A DNA stretch of 64,000 nucleotides, taken from contig NZ_PVZS01000018.1 of the NCBI RefSeq assembly GCF_003004785.1, positions 1-64,000 of the forward strand. Direction: 5' to 3'. The notes below the pieces were generated by a model. The model was not told where the DNA came from, did no database searches, and saw nothing but the letters and a program-made list of their open reading frames with translations. A program made the position numbers and the translations under genes. The DNA comes from Alsobacter soli (GTDB taxonomy: Bacteria > Pseudomonadota > Alphaproteobacteria > Rhizobiales > Beijerinckiaceae). Below, piece after piece: positions 8,373-16,920 of this stretch; position 1 is the stretch's first letter; each line of letters starts with the position of its first letter.

Positions 8373-9707
8373 ATGCCTTTCACCCGTCGCAGGCTGCTGG
8401 CCGCTGCGCCCGCCCTCCTCACGCTTCCAGTTGGAGGCTACGCACTCGCGCGCCCGGCGCTGGACGGTCTCACGCTCGGGCTGAAGCCGGATGTTCCCGG
8501 CATGGGCCCGGCTCTGGCGCGGGCGCTCGAAGAGGCGGCGCGCCGCGGGCTGCCGCTGTTTCTGCCGCCCGGGCGCTACCGCGTGAGCGGGGCCGAGTTG
8601 CCGGACAACGCCGCCCTGGAGGGCGCCCCGGGCCTCACCCGCCTCTCGCCGGATGGCGACGGTCCGATCCTGTCAGCGCGTGGCCGGAGGCGTATCTCGC
8701 TGACGGGACTGACGCTCGAAGCCGGCGGGGGGCGGCGCAAAGCCCCTTCCCTCCTGCAGGTCGAAGACGTGGCCCTCGCTGACGTGACCGGCTGCGAATT
8801 CCTCGCCGGGCCCTCCAATGGCGTTCAGCTGACACGCAGCGGCGGGCGCTTCGAGCGGAATCGCGTGGCGGGCATGGCCGACATCGGCGTTTTCTCGCTG
8901 GACGCGGCGCGGCTCGCGCTGCGCGACAACGTCGTGGAGGGATGCGGGGCGAACGGCGTGCTCGTGTGGCGCTCGCAGGTCGGGGACGACGGAACGCTGG
9001 TGGAGGGCAACCGCATCTCGCGCATCCGCACGGACCCGGGCGGGACGGGCGAGAACGGCAACGGAATCGGACTCTACCGAGCATCCAACGTCATCGTGCG
9101 CGGCAATGTGATCCGCGACTGCGCGCTGAGCGCCATCCGCAACAATGGCGGCTCGGGCGTGCAGATGATCGGCAACAGCTGCCAGCGGCTGGGCGAGGTC
9201 GCCATCTACCAGGAATTCGGATTCGAGGGCGGCGTCGTGGCCCAGAACGTGGTGGAGGAGGCCAATACAGGAATCTCCATCACCAACCTGAAGGAAGGCG
9301 GGCACGCCGCCGCCTGCGTGGGCAACGTCGTGCGCCGGATCCGACGGCGGGCCCCGCCCTATTCCGCCCAGGTCGCAGGCGGCGTCGGCGTCGGCGCAGA
9401 GGGAGACGTGGCGATCACCTGCAACGTGATCGAGGACGCCGAGCACATCGGCGTGCTGCTCGGCTGGGGTCCCTACCGGCGAAACCTTGCAGCGAGCGGC
9501 AACAGCATCCGGCGCTGCCCGGTCGGGGTGGGAGTGAGCGTGATCGAAGGCGGCGGACCGGTGGCGATCAGCGGCAACACCTTCTCGGAGACGCCCAAGG
9601 GCGCCGTGGTCGGGTTCGACCATGAGCGCGCCGTGACGGGCGACCTGCTGAGGCCGGGCGCGAACGCCCCGGCCGGGGTGCGGATCGAGGCGAACGCGGC
9701 GGGATAG
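8373..9707 (+). CDS. Tat-exported right-handed beta-helix protein (TIGR03808-like)
   Basis: 444-aa protein with a twin-arginine leader, TRRRLLAAAPALLTLP, followed by repeated beta-helix rungs. Rungs show regularly spaced Asn/Gly strings such as GNVIRDCALSAIRNNGGSG, NRVAGMADIGVF and GNSIRRCPVGVGVSV. This matches the 'TAT-translocated repetitive protein' family known mainly from Hyphomicrobiales. The N-terminal segment (about residues 30-75) resembles the cap of pectate-lyase-fold proteins. Members may bind or cleave polysaccharide in the periplasm, but no catalytic set is recognisable. It is divergent from the sorbosone-dehydrogenase-like gene, with a 183-base spacer, and convergent with the asparaginase gene. 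Confidence 0.82.
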   Translation: MPFTRRRLLAAAPALLTLPVGGYALARPALDGLTLGLKPDVPGMGPALARALEEAARRGLPLFLPPGRYRVSGAELPDNAALEGAPGLTRLSPDGDGPILSARGRRRISLTGLTLEAGGGRRKAPSLLQVEDVALADVTGCEFLAGPSNGVQLTRSGGRFERNRVAGMADIGVFSLDAARLALRDNVVEGCGANGVLVWRSQVGDDGTLVEGNRISRIRTDPGGTGENGNGIGLYRASNVIVRGNVIRDCALSAIRNNGGSGVQMIGNSCQRLGEVAIYQEFGFEGGVVAQNVVEEANTGISITNLKEGGHAAACVGNVVRRIRRRAPPYSAQVAGGVGVGAEGDVAITCNVIEDAEHIGVLLGWGPYRRNLAASGNSIRRCPVGVGVSVIEGGGPVAISGNTFSETPKGAVVGFDHERAVTGDLLRPGANAPAGVRIEANAAG

Positions 9708-9821
9708 TTTTCGCCCGCTCTTACAGGCGGACTGTTTCGGCGGGGCTGGCCTCAGGGCGCTGGCGACTGCATCGTCAGATTGCGGCGCGCCTGTTCCTGG
9801 CCGTCCCGCCCGGGCCCCGCG

Positions 9822-9939
9822 GATGGCCGGGACGAGCCCGGCCACGACGGGTCATGGTTCGATTATTGCGAGCGGAGCTAAGCAATCCAGAGCCTGGGCT
9901 GCCCCGAATTGCTTCGTCGCTGCGTCCTCGCAAGGACGG
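9822..9939. repeat. REP-like palindromes (copy 3)
   Basis: Type A (GATGGCCGGGACGAGCCCGGCCACGACGG) is followed by the type B pair ATTATTGCGAGCGGAGC...AAGCAATCCAG and GAATTGCTTCGTCGCTGCGTCCTCGCAAGGACGG. The cluster fills the space between the convergent beta-helix and asparaginase genes, 7 bases from the asparaginase stop. Confidence 0.75.
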
Positions 9940-9946
9940 AGAGGGT

Positions 9947-10951
9947 CTAGGCCAGGGCGCCTGTGGGCCGGGTGGTCCCGACCTCGATGCCGTTCCAGTT
10001 GCGCTCCGTGTGGACCACGTGCGGGTCCAGGCGGGCGCGCTCGGCGTCGCCGAGCGGCAGCGTGCGGGCCAGGACAGCGCTGAACATGCATTCGGCGGCG
10101 CGCTTGGCGCCGTCATCGGCCTTGAGGGCGACGCCGAGGCCGAGCTCCGGAAGCGCGGCGCAGTAGACGCCCTCGGCGCCGGTCTTCATGAAGACGCGCC
10201 GGCCGAAGACCTCCATCAGCACCGTGTCCAGCCGCCCCGTGCCGGCCACGTTCCAGGGATGGGCCGCGGCAGCGTCGCAGATGCCCTCGGCGGCCTTGCG
10301 GCGCTCGGGCCCCATGCCCTCGCCCGCGCCGAAGCGGGCGAAGCCGGTCGCGAGCGCCGTGAGCGGGATGGCGTAGGTGGGAATGGAGCAGCCGTCCACA
10401 CCGCGGACATCGTCGCCGAGCGCGGTCCCCGTCATCTCCTCCAGGGCCGCCTTGACCTCGCGCTGCACCCGGTGCTCGGGCTTCACGTAGCCAGCCGGAT
10501 CCTCGCCCAGGTGGCAGGCCAGGCAGACGAAGCCGGCATGCTTGCCGGAGCAGTTGTTATGGAGGGCCGAAGGCTTGCGGCCGGCGGCGGCGAGGTCGCG
10601 GGCCGCCTGGTCGTTCATCGGCCAATGGGCGCCGCACTCCAGGCAGGCGGCGTCGCGCCCGGCCTTGGCCAGCATGCCGGCGGCGGTCTCCGCATGGGCG
10701 GGCTCTCCGGAATGAGAGGCGACGGCCAAGGCGATCTCGGCGGGGGTGAGGCCATAGCGGTCCGCGGCGCCGCTCTCCAGCAGCGGCAGCGCCTGGAAGG
10801 CCTTCACGGCCGAGCGGGGGAACACGGGTCGGGCCACGTCGCCGACGGCGAACACCGTCGCGCCCTTCGCGTCCATCACGGCGACCGCGCCACGGTGGCG
10901 CGATTCGACCATGGTCCCGCGCGTGACCTCGACCAAAACCGGGTTGTTCAT
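9947..10951 (-). CDS. Asparaginase II (Rhizobium etli ReAII type)
   Basis: 334-aa L-asparaginase of the structural class typified by R. etli asparaginase II, hydrolysing asparagine to aspartate and ammonia in the cytoplasm. Family landmarks are SRHRG (residues 17-21), the Ser-x-x-Lys pair S47/K50 in PRSAVK, the second Ser in SHSGE (S79), and metal-binding cysteines in NNCSGKH (C134, with K137) and DGCS (C188). These align one residue off the published ReAII positions as I recall them. Length and all blocks are intact. The ATG at 10951 has GGAGAG upstream. It is monocistronic; the divergent neighbour is ugd. Confidence 0.9.
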   Translation of the reverse strand: MNNPVLVEVTRGTMVESRHRGAVAVMDAKGATVFAVGDVARPVFPRSAVKAFQALPLLESGAADRYGLTPAEIALAVASHSGEPAHAETAAGMLAKAGRDAACLECGAHWPMNDQAARDLAAAGRKPSALHNNCSGKHAGFVCLACHLGEDPAGYVKPEHRVQREVKAALEEMTGTALGDDVRGVDGCSIPTYAIPLTALATGFARFGAGEGMGPERRKAAEGICDAAAAHPWNVAGTGRLDTVLMEVFGRRVFMKTGAEGVYCAALPELGLGVALKADDGAKRAAECMFSAVLARTLPLGDAERARLDPHVVHTERNWNGIEVGTTRPTGALA

Positions 10952-11092
10952 GCGTCTCTCCTGGGGCGGCCGCTCCCTGCCGCCCGTGTCGGCGGCGGAG
11001 AATGGCGAACAGCCGCGCCGTTGCCAACCCCGGCGCCTTGCCGCCCCGGAGCGGTCGCTTTAAGACGGTCCGCAGCTTAACGGAGTTTCTCC

Positions 11093-12406
11093 ATGCGCAT
11101 CGCGATGATCGGATCAGGGTATGTCGGGCTCGTTTCGGGGGCCTGCTTCGCGGATTTCGGTCACACGGTGACGTGCGTGGACAAGGACGCCTCCAAGATC
11201 GAGGCGCTGAAGCGCGGCGTCATGCCGATCTTCGAGCCGGGGCTGGACGACCTCGTCGAGACCAACGTGGCGGAGAACCGCCTTTCGTTCACGACCGACC
11301 TGCGCGAGGGACTCGACGGGGCCGAGGCGGTGTTCATCGCGGTGGGCACGCCGTCGCGGCGCGGCGACGGGCATGCGGACCTCTCCTATGTGTACGCGGC
11401 GGCCAAGGAGATCGCCGAAACGCATCCCGGCCCGCTCGTGGTGGTGACGAAGTCCACCGTGCCGGTCGGCACGGGCGACGAGGTGGAGCGGATCCTGCGC
11501 GAGACGCGGCCGGAGGGGCAGTACTGGGTGGTGTCCAACCCGGAGTTCCTGCGCGAGGGCGCCGCGATCGGCGACTTCAAGCGGCCCGACCGCATCGTGG
11601 TGGGCACGGACGACCCGCACGCCCGCGAGGTGATGAGCGAGCTCTATCGGCCGCTCTCGCTGAACACGCCGCCCCTGATGTTCACGGGCCGGCGCACCTC
11701 CGAGCTGATCAAGTACGCCGCCAACGCCTTCCTGGCGGTGAAGATCACCTTCATCAACGAGATCGCCGACCTGTGCGAGGCGGTGGGCGCCGACGTGCAG
11801 GAGGTGGCGCGCGGCATCGGCTCGGACAACCGCATTGGGCCGAAGTTCCTCCACGCCGGGCCCGGCTACGGCGGCTCGTGCTTCCCCAAGGACACCACGG
11901 CGCTGGTGAAGACCGGCCAGGACGCGGGCGTGCCGCTGCGCATCGTGGAGACGGTGGTGGCCGTCAACGACCAGCGCAAGCGCGGCATGGCGCGCAAGGT
12001 GGTGGCCGCCTGCGGCGGCGCCGTCCGCGGCAAGACGATCGCGGTGCTCGGGCTCACCTTCAAGCCCAACACGGACGACATGCGCGACGCGCCGTCGCTG
12101 GCGCTGATCACGGCGCTGCAGGACCAGGGCGCCCGGGTGCGCGCCTACGACCCTGAAGGCATGGAGCAGGCCAAGGGCATGCTCAAGGACGTGGACTACG
12201 CCCCGCACGCGTATGACTGCGTGGAGGGCGCGGACGCGCTGGTGATCGTGACAGAGTGGGACGCCTTCCGGGCGCTGGACCTCGGCCGCGTCAAGCGGCT
12301 GCTGAAGGAGCCCATCGTGGTCGACCTGCGCAACATCTACCGCGCCGAGGACCTGCGCAAGCGCGGGTTCACCTATGTGGGCGTGGGGCGCGGCAAGGCG
12401 GACTGA
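11093..12406 (+). CDS. ugd: UDP-glucose 6-dehydrogenase
   Basis: 437-aa NAD-dependent enzyme making UDP-glucuronate from UDP-glucose, a precursor for acidic surface polysaccharides. The N-terminal Rossmann motif is GSGYVGLVSG; the substrate segment is SNPEFLREGAAIGDF; the catalytic cysteine is Cys263 in YGGSCFPKDT; the C-terminal UDP-binding domain contains LGLTFKPNTDDMRD. Length is typical. It may serve the polysaccharide genes at 53-64 kb, though it is not linked to them. GDP-mannose dehydrogenases share the fold, but the YVGLVSG and GSCFPKD context fits UGD better. Confidence 0.93.
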   Translation: MRIAMIGSGYVGLVSGACFADFGHTVTCVDKDASKIEALKRGVMPIFEPGLDDLVETNVAENRLSFTTDLREGLDGAEAVFIAVGTPSRRGDGHADLSYVYAAAKEIAETHPGPLVVVTKSTVPVGTGDEVERILRETRPEGQYWVVSNPEFLREGAAIGDFKRPDRIVVGTDDPHAREVMSELYRPLSLNTPPLMFTGRRTSELIKYAANAFLAVKITFINEIADLCEAVGADVQEVARGIGSDNRIGPKFLHAGPGYGGSCFPKDTTALVKTGQDAGVPLRIVETVVAVNDQRKRGMARKVVAACGGAVRGKTIAVLGLTFKPNTDDMRDAPSLALITALQDQGARVRAYDPEGMEQAKGMLKDVDYAPHAYDCVEGADALVIVTEWDAFRALDLGRVKRLLKEPIVVDLRNIYRAEDLRKRGFTYVGVGRGKAD

Positions 12407-12496
12407 CAAAGCCTGCCGCTTGTGCGCCGGCGGCGACCGACGCCCTTGCTCCGCCGGCGCGCTTGGGATCATTCTCCCCGGCGCTGGGGAGACGCC

Positions 12497-13324
12497 ATGA
12501 CCATCGACTACGAAGCCGAATACAACAACCGGGCTCGGGTGCCGGAGCATCCGGGCCTCATCGCGGGCTGGGCGCGGGACGCGGCCGCCTATCGCGAGAC
12601 GGCGCGCGGCGAGTTGGGGCTCGCCTACGGGCCCACCGAGCGCACGAAGCTCGACCTGTTCGGCGACGGCTCGGGGCCGATCGTGCTGTTCATCCATGGC
12701 GGCTACTGGCAGGGGCTGGACCGCGCCTCCTTCAGCCATCTGGCGCGGGGCCTCGTGTCGCGCGGCTTCACCATGGCGCTGCCGAGCTACGACCTGTGCC
12801 CGGCCGTGACGGTGGCGACCATCGTGGACCAGATCCGGCAGGCCTGCGCCTTCCTGTGGCGGCGTTTCGAGCGGCCGATCACGGTGGCCGGCCACTCGGC
12901 GGGCGGGCACCTCGCCGCCTGCATGCTCGCCACGCGCTGGCGCGAAGTGGATCCGGCGCTGCCGCCGGGCCTGGCACACGCGGCTTATGGAATATCCGGC
13001 CTCTACGACCTCGCGCCGCTTGTCGGCACGAGCGTGAACACGGCGCTCGGGCTCGACGCCGCCGAGGCGAAGCGGCTGTCTCCGCTGTTCTGGGAGGCGC
13101 CGCGCGGCAAGGTGTTCGACGCCGTCGTTGGCGGCGGCGAGAGCGGCGAATACCTGCGCCAGAGCCGCAGCATCGCGGAGGCGTGGGGCAACGCCGGGGT
13201 GATGACGCGCTACGAGGCGCTCGAGGGCGAAAACCACTTCACGGTGATCGCGCCGCTGGCTGATCCGGAAAGCCCGATGACGCGACGCCTGGCGCAGCTG
13301 GCCGAGATGGCCGGCAATCCCTGA
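12497..13324 (+). CDS. Alpha/beta hydrolase, arylformamidase-like
   Basis: 275-aa alpha/beta hydrolase resembling bacterial kynurenine formamidases of the esterase/lipase fold. The oxyanion motif is FIHGGYWQG and the nucleophile elbow is GHSAGGHLA; the closing His is probably in GENHFTVI. The opening MTIDYEAEYNNRARVPEH is characteristic of the arylformamidase-like group. I choose the ATG at 12497, preceded by GGGGAG; the frame extends upstream to 12422 with an implausible Arg-rich prefix. It follows ugd by 90 bases but is functionally unrelated. Without kynU or tdo genes nearby, tryptophan catabolism is only a guess. Confidence 0.8.
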   Translation: MTIDYEAEYNNRARVPEHPGLIAGWARDAAAYRETARGELGLAYGPTERTKLDLFGDGSGPIVLFIHGGYWQGLDRASFSHLARGLVSRGFTMALPSYDLCPAVTVATIVDQIRQACAFLWRRFERPITVAGHSAGGHLAACMLATRWREVDPALPPGLAHAAYGISGLYDLAPLVGTSVNTALGLDAAEAKRLSPLFWEAPRGKVFDAVVGGGESGEYLRQSRSIAEAWGNAGVMTRYEALEGENHFTVIAPLADPESPMTRRLAQLAEMAGNP

Positions 13325-13389
13325 TCGGCGCCCGTGACGCGGGGCCATGCAGGCGCTATGGTCCCGCCACAACGAACCGGGACGGGGCG

Positions 13390-13626
13390 ATGCAGACCTT
13401 CTTCGTCGAGATCAAGTGCAAGCTGGGCAAGACCTACGACGTGGCGAGCCGCCTCGCCGACGCCGAGATCGCGTCGGAGATCTATTCCACCGCCGGCAAT
13501 TTCGACATCCTCGCCAAGTTCCACGTGGACGACGAGGTCGACATCGGCCACTTCGTGGGCGAGAAGGTGCAGCAGATCCCCGATATCGTGGACACGCACA
13601 CGATCATCACGTTCAAGGCGTTCTGA
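13390..13626 (+). CDS. Stand-alone Lrp/AsnC ligand-binding (RAM) domain protein
   Basis: 78-aa protein that is only the RAM domain (beta-alpha-beta-beta-alpha-beta) of Lrp/AsnC regulators, with no helix-turn-helix. Diagnostic segments are FFVEIKCKLGKTYDVA, STAGNFDILAKFHV and DTHTIITFKAF. Such SARD (stand-alone RAM domain) proteins form oligomers that bind small amino-acid-like effectors; their targets are usually unknown. The ATG at 13390 has GGGACGGGG upstream. It lies 65 bases after the hydrolase gene and convergent to ynfA. Confidence 0.85.
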   Translation: MQTFFVEIKCKLGKTYDVASRLADAEIASEIYSTAGNFDILAKFHVDDEVDIGHFVGEKVQQIPDIVDTHTIITFKAF

Positions 13627-13683
13627 GCCGCGGGGCGGCGGCTTCGTGGCTGCGCTCGCAAGGACCGGCGGCGGGCCCTGCCC

Positions 13684-14007
13684 TCACCCGCGCGGGGCGA
13701 GCAGGATGACTGCGGCGCCGGCCAGGCACACGCCGGCGCCGGCGAGGTCCCAGCGGTCCGGGCGCACGCCTTCGGCCAGCCACATCCAGCCCAGCGACGC
13801 CGCGATATAGACGCCGCCATACGCCGCGAAGGCGCGGCCAGCCGCTTCGGTCGGCACAAACGTCAGTAGGGTGGCGAAGAGCGCCAGCGATGCGGCGCCG
13901 GGGCCCAGCCAGAGGGCGGAGCGGCCTCCCCGCAGCCAGGCCCACACGGCGTAGCAGCCGGCGATCTCGGCGAGGGCGGCGCCCACATAGACGAAGATGG
14001 TGGGCAT
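13684..14007 (-). CDS. ynfA: YnfA family inner-membrane protein
   Basis: 107-aa protein with four predicted transmembrane helices, matching the YnfA/UPF0060 family, which belongs to the small multidrug transporter clan. Markers are [21 protein letters not shown] at the end of helix 1, [28 protein letters not shown] and a hydrophobic C-terminal helix. The ATG at 14007 gives the usual family length; an in-frame upstream start at 14040 adds 11 polar residues. Transport substrate is not established for most members. Confidence 0.9.
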   Translation of the reverse strand: MPTIFVYVGAALAEIAGCYAVWAWLRGGRSALWLGPGAASLALFATLLTFVPTEAAGRAFAAYGGVYIAASLGWMWLAEGVRPDRWDLAGAGVCLAGAAVILLAPRG

Positions 14008-14064
14008 GGCGCTCAGACTCCGGCGGCTGTCGCCGGACATTGCACGATTCGCGCTCCCACGCGT

Positions 14065-14736
14065 CTAGACGCCCAGCGCGCGCGCCCGGGAGCTCGCGAT
14101 GTGCTCCTCCACAGCCTTCACGGCGGCCGCGGGGTCGCGGGCGTCGAAGGCGTCCAGGATGCGCATGTGCTCCTGCATCACGGAGACGAGCAGGCGGTCG
14201 AGGATGCGGACGCGCTCCTCGCGGATGAGGCGGATCTTGATGCTGTTCACCCGGTAGGCGTTCGAGATGATCTCGTTGCCGAGCGCATCGATGACCTGGT
14301 CGTGCAGGCCCCAGTCGACCTGCTGCGCCTCCGCGACCAGGGCCGGCGTGATGCCCTCGGCGGCCCGGCGCAGGATGTCCTCGTGGGCGGACCGCAGTTG
14401 CCGCAAAGTGGCGTCGCTGGCGCTCGTGGCGAACAGCGCCGTTGCTTCCTTCTCCATGAAGAGCCGGAACTGGAAGGCGTCGCGGATCAGGGTGAGGTCG
14501 ATGTGGGCGATCTGCATGCCGCGCTGGGGCACGGTGCGGATGAGCCCCTCGGCCTCCAGCCGCGGAACAAGCTCGCGGATTGCGCCAAGCGGCAGGCTGG
14601 TCAGTTCCACCAGCTCGCGCTGCGAGACGAACTGGCCGGGCCGGATGTTGCGCGCGAGCAGGTGATGCGTGAACGCGTCATAGGCGCGCTCGCGCAGCTT
14701 GAGGGGCTCCCGTTCGGCTTCGACCCGGTCGGTCAT
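14065..14736 (-). CDS. GntR family regulator with FCD domain
   Basis: 223-aa transcription factor: N-terminal winged helix (about residues 10-75, with RELVELTSLPLGAIRELVPRLEAEGLI) and an all-helical FCD effector domain (about 85-215, metal-ligand type residues in HEDILRRAA, LHDQVIDALGN and EHMRILDAF). FCD regulators usually repress sugar-acid or related catabolic operons and are released by the substrate. It is the last gene of the minus-strand uptake operon, 130 bases after the DapA-like gene, and is the natural reader of the twin operator sites at 15806 and 19497. Effector unknown. Confidence 0.88.
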   Translation of the reverse strand: MTDRVEAEREPLKLRERAYDAFTHHLLARNIRPGQFVSQRELVELTSLPLGAIRELVPRLEAEGLIRTVPQRGMQIAHIDLTLIRDAFQFRLFMEKEATALFATSASDATLRQLRSAHEDILRRAAEGITPALVAEAQQVDWGLHDQVIDALGNEIISNAYRVNSIKIRLIREERVRILDRLLVSVMQEHMRILDAFDARDPAAAVKAVEEHIASSRARALGV

Positions 14737-14766
14737 GGCGGCGTCCCCTCGCCTCCCGGTTCACAA

Positions 14767-14856
14767 CCGTCATTGCGAGCCGCAGGCGAAGCGATCCAGG
14801 GGGCGCGCGCGCAATCACCCTGGGCTGCTTCGTCGCCGCGCTGCTCGCAATGACGG
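14767..14856. repeat. REP-like type B palindrome pair (operon gap)
   Basis: CCGTCATTGCGAGC opens and GCTCGCAATGACGG closes this element, making an exact terminal inverted repeat, with GCGATCCAGG and CCTGGGCTGCTTCGTCGC inside. It fills the gap between the DapA-like and GntR genes of one operon and could fold into a long hairpin in the mRNA. Confidence 0.75.
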
Positions 14857-14866
14857 ACGAGCGTCA

Positions 14867-15757
14867 TCACGCCGCCTTGGCTTCCATGATGCGGTCGAAT
14901 GCGGCGGTCAGATCACGGAACTGCCCCTCGGTCAGCGGCTCCAGCGGCGGGCAGACCTCGAGCCAGCCGGCGTCGCCGGTGCGGTGGGCGATGAGGCCCT
15001 TCACGGCGGACATCACCGGGAACGAGAGGACGAGGTCGACGACGGCCTTCACGCGCGGGTCCTCGCGGCCCTCGTTCGCCACGGGAGCGAGCACCTCCGG
15101 CATGAAGTTGGCGCAGCCGCAGATCGTCCCCTGGGAGCCGTTGCGCACGGCGCCGGCGAGCTGGCGCTCGTCGCCGACCAGGATGGCGAGGTCGCGGTGG
15201 TCCTCGAGCAGCTTCGCCGTGTTGGCGGCCTCGCCGGAAGAGTCCTTCACGCCGGCGATCACGTCCGGGAAGGCCTGGCGCAGGCGGCTGACAACGACCG
15301 GCGGGATGCCCACCGCGGTGACCTGGGGGATGTGATACAGGATCACGTCGCGAATGCCGGGGGTGCGCTCGAACAGCCGGGCGAACCAGGCGAAGACGCC
15401 GTCATCCGACACGCCCTTGAAGTAGAAGGCGGGCGCCACGAGCAGGCCCTTGCAGCCGGCGTCCAAGCCCATGCGGGCCTGGGCGGACGCTTCCTCCAGC
15501 GAGCTTGCCGCCACGCCGACCACGATCTGGCTCGTCGCGATTCCGGCGCCCTGCAGGGCGCCGAGCATCTTGGCGCGCTCGTTCAGGCCGATGGAGGCGC
15601 CCTCCCCGGTGGTGCCGCACAGGGTGACGCTGCGGGCCCCGTGCTCCAGCACCCAGGCGGCGTGGTTGGCGAGGCGCGCGAGATCGACGCTCGCGTCGCG
15701 GCGGAAAGGCGTGGAGAGCGCGACCGAGAGGCCGAACCGATCCTTGGATGTCGTCAC
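14867..15757 (-). CDS. Dihydrodipicolinate synthase family (DapA/NanA superfamily) aldolase
   Basis: 296-aa class I aldolase of the DapA/N-acetylneuraminate lyase superfamily. Signature residues are GTTGEG at 48-53, the catalytic Tyr141 in YHIPQ and the Schiff-base Lys171 in AGVKDSSG. Because it sits in a sugar-type uptake operon with a GntR-FCD regulator, a catabolic role (keto-deoxy-acid lyase or dehydratase) is more likely than lysine biosynthesis; that is inference. A separate operator candidate lies 49 bases upstream of its start, so it may also have its own promoter. Length is normal and nothing is missing. Confidence 0.85.
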   Translation of the reverse strand: MTTSKDRFGLSVALSTPFRRDASVDLARLANHAAWVLEHGARSVTLCGTTGEGASIGLNERAKMLGALQGAGIATSQIVVGVAASSLEEASAQARMGLDAGCKGLLVAPAFYFKGVSDDGVFAWFARLFERTPGIRDVILYHIPQVTAVGIPPVVVSRLRQAFPDVIAGVKDSSGEAANTAKLLEDHRDLAILVGDERQLAGAVRNGSQGTICGCANFMPEVLAPVANEGREDPRVKAVVDLVLSFPVMSAVKGLIAHRTGDAGWLEVCPPLEPLTEGQFRDLTAAFDRIMEAKAA

Positions 15758-15805
15758 GTGGGAGCTCCTTGTTCGGCCGGCGCTGATGCGCTCAGCCGGT
15801 ATGGA

Positions 15806-15819
15806 CTAACATGTCGGTT
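15806..15819 (+). promoter_or_regulatory. Candidate GntR operator, internal site
   Basis: CTAACATGTCGGTT, containing the palindromic core ACATGT, lies in the gap between the second permease gene (stop at 15858) and the DapA-like gene (start at 15757). It matches 13 of 14 bases of the inverted site at 19497-19510 before the first gene of the operon. A short palindromic core fits a dimeric GntR regulator. Confidence 0.55.
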
Positions 15820-15857
15820 TCGGGCGCAAGGAGCCCTGGTGGGCTCCCGCGTGGAGA

Positions 15858-16709
15858 TCAGCCGTCCTTCAAGCCTCCGGCGGACAGGCCAGCCACGATC
15901 TGGCGTTGGGCCATCACGGTCAGCAGCAGCACCGGCAGGGTCACCAGCAGCGCCGCGGCGGCGAGCGGTCCCCAGGAGATCTGCTCGAAGGTCAGCACGT
16001 TGTAGACGGCGGCCGGGAGCGTGCGGGTCTGCTTGCCGCCCAGCACGACGGAGAAGATGAAGTTGTTCCAGGAGAAGATGAAGGCGAGGATGCCGCCGAC
16101 CACGAGCCCCGGCTTCGCCAGCGGGAAGGCGATGTAGCGGAAGCTCTGCCAGGTGGAGCAGCCGTCCACGAGGGCCGCGTCCTCAAGCTCCGTCGGGATG
16201 TTCTCGAAATAGCCGATCATGATCCAGACGATGATCGGGATGGTGATCACCAGGTGGGTGATCATCAGCGCCGGAATGGTGCCCACGAGCCCGAGCCACT
16301 GGAAGGCCATGAACAGCGGGATCAGGTAGCTGAGCGCCGGCGTCATGCGGGCGATCAGGATGAGGATGGCGAACTTGGCGGACTTGGAGCGCGCGATGCC
16401 GTAGCCGGCCGGCACGCCGACGAGGAGGCCGATGAGCACGGCCCCGCCCGTGACCAGGATCGAGTTCCACAGGTAAAGCAGGAAGTTGTTGCGGGCGAAG
16501 ACGTCGACGTAGTTGGCCAGCGTCGGCGGGCTCGGAATGAACACCGGCGGCCACGCGGTGTTGTCGACCTCGTTCTTGAACGAGAGCGACAGCATCCAGA
16601 GGAAAACCAGCACGGCCGGGGAGACCAGCACGAAGACGGAAAGGGCGAAGCCTGCCTTGGCCAGGATGTTCCTGGGCGTGAGGCGGTTTGAGCCGACGAT
16701 GGCGCTCAT
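15858..16709 (-). CDS. ABC transporter permease, MalG type
   Basis: 283-aa inner-membrane permease of a carbohydrate-type (CUT1) ABC importer. Six hydrophobic segments are visible, and the ATPase-docking EAA loop reads EDAALVDGCSTWQSFRYIAFPLAKPG. The N-terminus has the LSFKNEVDNTAWPP periplasmic stretch usual for MalG-like subunits. It is the third gene of the operon, after the binding protein and the MalF-like permease. No ATPase gene of this importer is found in the window. Confidence 0.9.
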   Translation of the reverse strand: MSAIVGSNRLTPRNILAKAGFALSVFVLVSPAVLVFLWMLSLSFKNEVDNTAWPPVFIPSPPTLANYVDVFARNNFLLYLWNSILVTGGAVLIGLLVGVPAGYGIARSKSAKFAILILIARMTPALSYLIPLFMAFQWLGLVGTIPALMITHLVITIPIIVWIMIGYFENIPTELEDAALVDGCSTWQSFRYIAFPLAKPGLVVGGILAFIFSWNNFIFSVVLGGKQTRTLPAAVYNVLTFEQISWGPLAAAALLVTLPVLLLTVMAQRQIVAGLSAGGLKDG

Positions 16710-16751
16710 GGGCGGGCTCCGTTCATTGCTCTGCAGTCACGTTCTCTCTCT

Positions 16752-16896
16752 CCGTCCTCCCCGGCGGCCTGCAGAGCAGGCCGGCAAGGGGATCCAGGGG
16801 CAGCACGCGCTGGGCTTCCCCATCCTCGAGATGTTCCGACGTCGCACCCAGTCTGCTGGATCCCCTTCCCGGGGCTGCGCGCCGCCGAGGATGACG
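16752..16896. repeat. REP-like type C repeats (operon gap)
   Basis: An inverted pair: CCGTCCTCCCCGGCGGCCTG ... AAGGGGATCCAGGG on one side and CTGGATCCCCTTCCCGGGGC ... GCCGAGGATGACG on the other. The elements resemble 6828-6875. They occupy nearly the whole gap between the two permease genes. Confidence 0.65.
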
Positions 16897-16920
16897 AGCG
16901 GGAAAGCTCCTGGCCCCGCA

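Noticed and set aside
15906-16691. 261-codon plus-strand frame opposite the MalG-type permease
   Set aside because: Its product is an Asp/Glu/His-rich string typical of antisense to membrane genes; the minus strand has a clear permease.
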